Origin: Camellia lanceoleosa
Lineage: Eukaryota > Streptophyta > Magnoliopsida > Ericales > Theaceae
NCBI GenBank assembly: GCA_025200525.1
Contig: CM045767.1
Location: 121,880,346 to 121,944,345 of the forward strand
DNA: 64,000 nt
Direction: 5' to 3'
In this document: piece by piece, positions 59,309-64,000 of the stretch
How the letters are laid out: each line of letters starts with the position of its first letter
How positions within the stretch are numbered: position 1 is the first letter of the stretch
Notes under the pieces: generated by a model
The model's input: only the letters and a program-made list of their open reading frames with translations
Told to the model about the DNA's origin: nothing
Database searches by the model: none
Translations under genes and position numbers: made by a program

Positions 59309-60850
59309 TTAGGCTAAACTCCAACCTAATCCATCAAAAGAGCACCGTGCACCAAATACAGGCGATCTATACCCAACAACATCACTACCGCCACCAGAAC
59401 CACCATCATCACAATTCCGGCGATTCTCGTACCAATATATACAACTCATCCCCACCAACACCTCCGCGATGGCGGCCTCCGCCTTCTCCTTATCGGAAAA
59501 ATGAAATGTCTGCAGCAACAAAACCGGCGACTTCGAATCAAACTTCATTTTCTCAAAATTTCTCTCCGCCTGCCACTTCACCGTGTCTTTCGCCATCGGC
59601 AAAAAGCCACCCATTAACTCCCTCAACGCCTCCCTCCACCCCTCCGCCAACGATACGTCATCATCCCCAACCACCGTGGCCTGGCCCCACCGCCCTGGCA
59701 TTTTTGGCCAGCTTTGATTTCACTAACATTCTTAAATTCTCCGGCAACATCATGTACAAATCTTCACGAGCATCGTCTCCGATCGTCACTGCAGAGTCTA
59801 AAGTACCTCTCTGCCAATAGAATCACGTTTGCGTATCGCATTGTGAGCCCCGAACCACCCACCGTCGATGGCCCGGCCGCGTGGAACACCCTGTTCGTAG
59901 AACCCAAACACGAGTCTTCTTTCAAAACAGCAGCGATTTCTGGCTGTGAAATCGGATCAAACTTCGTTTCGATGTGGTTGGAATTGGACCCGATCGTGAA
60001 GTAATCTGTACTTGATCTTTAATGGGTTCGATTAAGCAATACTCTGGTTGAAATCTGATGATATCTTTCTGTTGCGAAGATTTTATGTTTCGCAACGATA
60101 CGCATGGTAGGAATGAAAGGTAGGGGCCGAATACGAGACAAATTCGAGCATAAACGATGCATACTATGCGAGCCATTAGGCCAACGCTCTTGTCGAATGT
60201 CTGATTCCATAGTGAAATTTCTCTGAAATGGCGAACCTGTTTTCTCTGATACGAAATTTTCTTATTGAAGAGATCGAAATTCGTGGGATTCGATTGCAAT
60301 ACTCGGCTATTTAGCTTCCATTGTTTCAGCTTTCGTTCTGAAACTTCCAATTCAGATAGAGCTTCCAAAGGCGGTGTAAAGGCGAAGTTGCAGAAACAAG
60401 CTTCTCCATCTTGTCAATCCTCTTCTCTGTATCTTTCGATGCGTATTCCAATTTACCCAAATCAATTATACCCAGTTTGAGATCGGTGTAAACAAGGTCG
60501 AATCGATTCAACCCAAAATCAGAACACTTATGGCCTAATCGAGCCACCGTGGTGGCGGCTTTATCGAGATCTTCAATCTTCTCGGCACAAGCGAGGCTCA
60601 AGAGAAAGACCTCATCCTTGGAATTCAAAAAGGCTACGCCTTTCGATTTCGTGACCTCTTTTTTGAGTTTCACAAGTTCAATGTCATCGAGAGATTTGTA
60701 GAGAGAAACCAATCGAGACATGGTTTTAGCGGTCTCGAATGAGAGAATTCCGAGGTAGTGGGTTGCAGAAGAAGAGCGCTTGGATTCGGCGGCAAGAGAG
60801 CGTTTGAGGTTATCGCCAACGCGAGAGCCGACTTCGGAGAACCAACCCAT
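59309..60850 (-). pseudogene. PSK SIMULATOR-like DUF3475/DUF668 gene, frame broken
   Basis: The start MGWFSEVGSRVGDNLKRS (ATG at 60850) was chosen because such proteins open with a short glycine-containing start; upstream codons are low-complexity. DUF3475 follows: YLGILSFETAKTMSRLVSLY, VTKSKGVAFLNSKDEVFLLSL, LACAEKIEDLDKAATTVARLG. A frameshift near 60370 moves the frame to ALSELEVSERKLKQW and KKISYQRKQVRHFREISLW. Near 59900, PSTVGGSGLTMRYANVIL leads into DUF668, ending GWREALRELMGGFLPMAK, WQAERNFEKM and VLLLQTFHFSDKEKAEAA. Further shifts lie near 59820 and 59660. Characterised relatives act in phytosulfokine-related growth control. One uninterrupted exon is likely. It may be a pseudogene or a real gene with sequencing errors. 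Confidence 0.8.
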
Positions 60851-62044
60851 TGTGTTGTCAAAACCATCAACAATGGGTTGGTCCTTTTGATAATTTGTAT
60901 TTGTTTGCTCTTTTAGTTTTTGGTGTTTTGGATTTGGGTGGAGATTGGGAGGAGAGAGAGAGAGTTGGGGAAGGGATGAGGAGGATGGGGTGGAGATGGA
61001 GGAGGGAGTATAGGGGTGGAGGTTCATTTGGGAGGAGGAAGGAAGGGACGCGTTTGGACAGATGGAGTTGGGGATGTTAAGTAAGCAGGAAAATTGACAT
61101 CTCGGTGCAGTTGTGAAATGGAGAAAAATGGTAAATAACAATAATCAAGTTTAAAATACATAACTAAATTAACAAAAGAATTTTACTCGAAAAAAAAAAA
61201 AAAAAAAAAAATACAATAGAGTAATGCTATGAATGAGATCTTTAATAAAAATTAAGAAGAAATTACAAATTAGTGGGATAGTATGATGGTGTAAATTTTC
61301 TGTGTATGGTACTAATCTTTCATGTGTTAGAATTGCATTAAAAAATTCTATCTATAGTGTAATTATTTTTTTATTATACCACTGATTTACAATTTCTCAT
61401 TAAATTAATGACCGTAGTCTCATGTCCATATGGGTATAAGGCACGGTTCATATATATTTTTTTTTTTGTGAATAGTTTAAAATTTTATTTGTAATTTTAT
61501 TAAGGATCTTTTGTATATTTTTTGATGTTATCTAATATTTTATTTTTTATTTTTTCAGTCTTAGGCATAAGGAGATGAGATTGGAATTATAAATGAACCA
61601 TTTACTTGTATTTAGATGTTTCAAAATATAATAAGAAATAAAATTATATATAATATTTTATTTTTATTTTATATAGAGCATAGCCCTGCTTATATTTATT
61701 TTGTTCAGTATTTAATTTTGGTGTTCCAAACAATAATAAGATGACATGATAGAATTAATTAGGATTATCAAACTCTACATATAATTATAGATTTAAATTT
61801 TATTTACAAGTAAAATATTCCTCATGAAATTATCACATGGATCTGAAATAATACATAATTGTGTCGGGTAATATCTTTACTGAGAGAAAATTAGTCTAAG
61901 ATTCCTTCCATTTTAATAATGAAAAAGAAATTCACAATATTATTTTTGTGGTGTCTAAGGTCCCTCACCCACTCCTATATATCTCACCCACCAAAATGAG
62001 TCCTACTGAACCCTAATACCTATTTTTGTATTCCCTCTCCTCTT

Positions 62045-62094
<50 letters not shown>

Positions 62095-62219
62095 CCATTC
62101 CCACCACCACCTTCATGTCCATACTCATCTCCCATCTTTAACAAATCTGTCGGAAACTTCCATCTCCAGCCGGTTCTCTTAAAATTTGCGCCACACAGGT
62201 GAAGGAGGGAGAATGGCGT
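60851..62219. other. Intergenic region upstream of the PSI-like gene
   Basis: Sequence just upstream (60851-61090) is GA-rich on the plus strand, hence CT-rich in the gene's sense, as in many plant 5' leaders. Farther out it is AT-rich with A-runs (61190-61210). A TC microsatellite lies at 62050-62088. No other gene is supported. Confidence 0.6.
62050..62088. repeat. (TC)n microsatellite
   Basis: About 19 TC units. Confidence 0.95.
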
Positions 62220-62319
62220 NNNNNNNNNNNNNNNNNNNNNNNNNNNNNNNNNNNNNNNNNNNNNNNNNNNNNNNNNNNNNNNNNNNNNNNNNNNNNNNNN
62301 NNNNNNNNNNNNNNNNNNN
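62220..62319. other. Assembly gap, 100 N
   Basis: Exactly 100 N, the usual placeholder for a gap of unknown size. Any frame across it is meaningless. Confidence 0.99.
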
Positions 62320-64000
62320 CTATACATGTATACCTTAGTACAAAAGGAAACAACAAGCAACCAACAACCGCTCCATCAACAATGAGGCAACTCACTTTCT
62401 AGAGCCATAACCATCATAACCCATAATATACCCAGATACACACTAAGACAATAATGATAATAAGTCCTACTCTACCTCGCCTTTAAGCACCTGTAAGCCA
62501 AGGATACACCTTTCTATAATGAAATGCTAATTTACCAAACACCTACCGGGAAGGTAATGGTACTCGCTTAAGTTCTCAAGGCACTAGCTGAAGGCATCGT
62601 ACCTCTCATTCTAAGCGTGAAATAATTTCTAGGCGCTTGAAAATTTCAAGGTAATGGTACCTCTCATTCTCGCCATAGCATATATATTACCAATCATCAT
62701 AACATGACAAAAGTACAACCAACAAAAGTGTAATGCATACACACACAATTATTCAACACAACAATGTCATCTCTTCATCGGAGACTAAGGATTAAAATCT
62801 CTAAAATGTATGTATTCAACATAACGATTATAATAATTCAACTCTCACAAGAGATTTTAAGTCCAACAACAAAGAATAGTAAAATAAAATATTCATAATC
62901 CAATCCTCAACCTAATTTCAAATTCACATATGATTTCATTCTTTCTTTTCAAAAATCAAATTCTTATTTTCCAAGTTAATATAATTCACTCTTTATCCCA
63001 ATCCATTATTTCCATTTCACAAAACTAAATCTATGGATATTAAAAGCCACAACCCAACTCCAACTTAATATGTTCAATCCAAAAATAACTCCAATGCCAT
63101 AATTAATTCTCGCTTTCAGCCTATTTAACACATTTACACAACTCCTTATTAATACAATAATTTACACATTATTTAATCTTTACCCATTTTTAATTCACCA
63201 AGTCAAAACATTAAATTAGGGCCTTTTTTCTTCTTCAACATAAACATGCTAGATTACTTCCCCCAATTAACCCAAAACAACAATCAATTTAAGTCAATTT
63301 CTTATCTCCCTAAATGACAAACCCTAGGATCCCCTTTTCATGATTTTCAAAGAACTCCACAATGAATATGATTTTATGCAATAAAATCTACCACATATCT
63401 ATCTATAGATGAGGCATTGAAAAGGATCAAAAAATCCCTATCTCTAAGATTTGAAGCTAAAGGATGAAGACCCAAACTTGAAACTCCAATAAAATCAAGC
63501 AAACAATCGATAAAAGTTTTGATATATGCTGCTCTTCAACCCTTTTGAAAGATTTGGGGGTGAATCTTTTAAGCTAAAAAGAAGAGAGAAATCAAGAGTT
63601 TGGAAGGTTAGGTTTCGTAGTTTGAAGGATGGGAGGAGAAGAGAGGAGAGAAAATAAAAGCTCTATTTGGAAATGGGCAAATTTTGGAAATTTGTGATTC
63701 CAAATTTTTAGTTTCAGAGATATGGTGTTTGGTTGTGGCTTTTCAAAATTAATTCCCATACCTACCACTTTTGAAAACTTGGTCAATGGCATGGAAAATT
63801 TAGGTTGCTAATCGGGTTAATCCCACTGTCCCACCTGGCTCGTTCTACTGGCTGGACCCTAATAGTGATTTTTTTTTTTTTTGGTGGCAATTGACATATG
63901 TTAATTTTTATATATTCAATATTTTTTGAATTTTTTAAAATTTTTAATGAGCTTTTAATAGAATTTTTGAGTTGTGTGCTTGGTTATGAAGTTGTAAGTT
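62320..64000 (-). mobile_element. Third copy of the element B LTR plus MITE, indel-rich
   Basis: From CTATACATGTATACC on it follows 28091-29695 base by base, through the MITE junction, but is about 76 nt longer and full of small insertions and a few deletions. It shares variants of the 27372 LTR (for example CATAACCATCATAACCC) and not those of the 21421 LTR. Confidence 0.9.

Noticed and set aside
59275..59820. Plus-strand open frame of 181 codons, proline-rich
   Set aside because: Opposite strand of the DUF668 part of the PSI-like gene, whose conserved motifs are on the minus strand.
62013..62402. Open frames that cross the N run
   Set aside because: They exist only because N codons were read through.

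Overview
The window is plant nuclear DNA, most likely from a eudicot. It is gene-poor and repeat-dense, with Ty3/gypsy elements of the Tat and Tekay types, a plant L1-type LINE with a zf-RVT/RNase H tail, a chain of non-autonomous Helitrons and several MITEs. Only one ordinary host gene is visible, a PSK SIMULATOR-like DUF3475/DUF668 gene on the minus strand at 59.3-60.9 kb, and its frame is broken. No rRNA, tRNA or CRISPR array was found. The species cannot be named from sequence alone.

Layout. 1-21402: an old Tat-lineage gypsy element on the minus strand (element A; left LTR outside the window). Its pol is split by three solo LTRs, at 3900-6533 (target duplication CCACA), 7366-11728 (GTGAT/GTGGT) and 17214-19657 (CAATA). 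Behind its integrase, in antisense, lies a decayed plant-mobile-domain (PMD) gene. 21421-42278: element B, a Tekay-like chromovirus on the minus strand with 2.4 kb LTRs, an iMet-type primer site and gag but no pol. Its right LTR was split by a MITE, and the MITE was split by element C (29761-41701, plus strand, 0.41 kb LTRs, target duplication AAACT). Element C is a second Tat element with gag, protease, RT, two RNase H domains and integrase, followed by two tandem arrays and an antisense, apparently spliced gene of the 'putative gypsy type transposon' (Transposase_28) type. Its last exon is present twice.

42.3-52.9 kb is AT-rich Helitron territory. Several Helitrons abut end to end (CTAA directly followed by TC). 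At 44.8-47.3 kb there is a repeated module in which an 11-mer matching the plant snRNA Upstream Sequence Element (RTCCCACATCG) lies 31-37 bp upstream of a TATATAAA box. I regard this as the most unusual signal in the window. Mutator-like MITEs with 9-bp target duplications lie at 46374-46636, 51952-52096 and 58670-58917. A decayed LINE occupies about 52.9-58.4 kb.

62220-62319 is a gap of exactly 100 N. The sequence after it (62320-64000) is an indel-rich copy of 28091-29695, including the MITE junction, and is probably an assembly duplicate. Most coding entries here are broken, so functions describe the ancestral protein. Identities and repeat borders were judged by eye.
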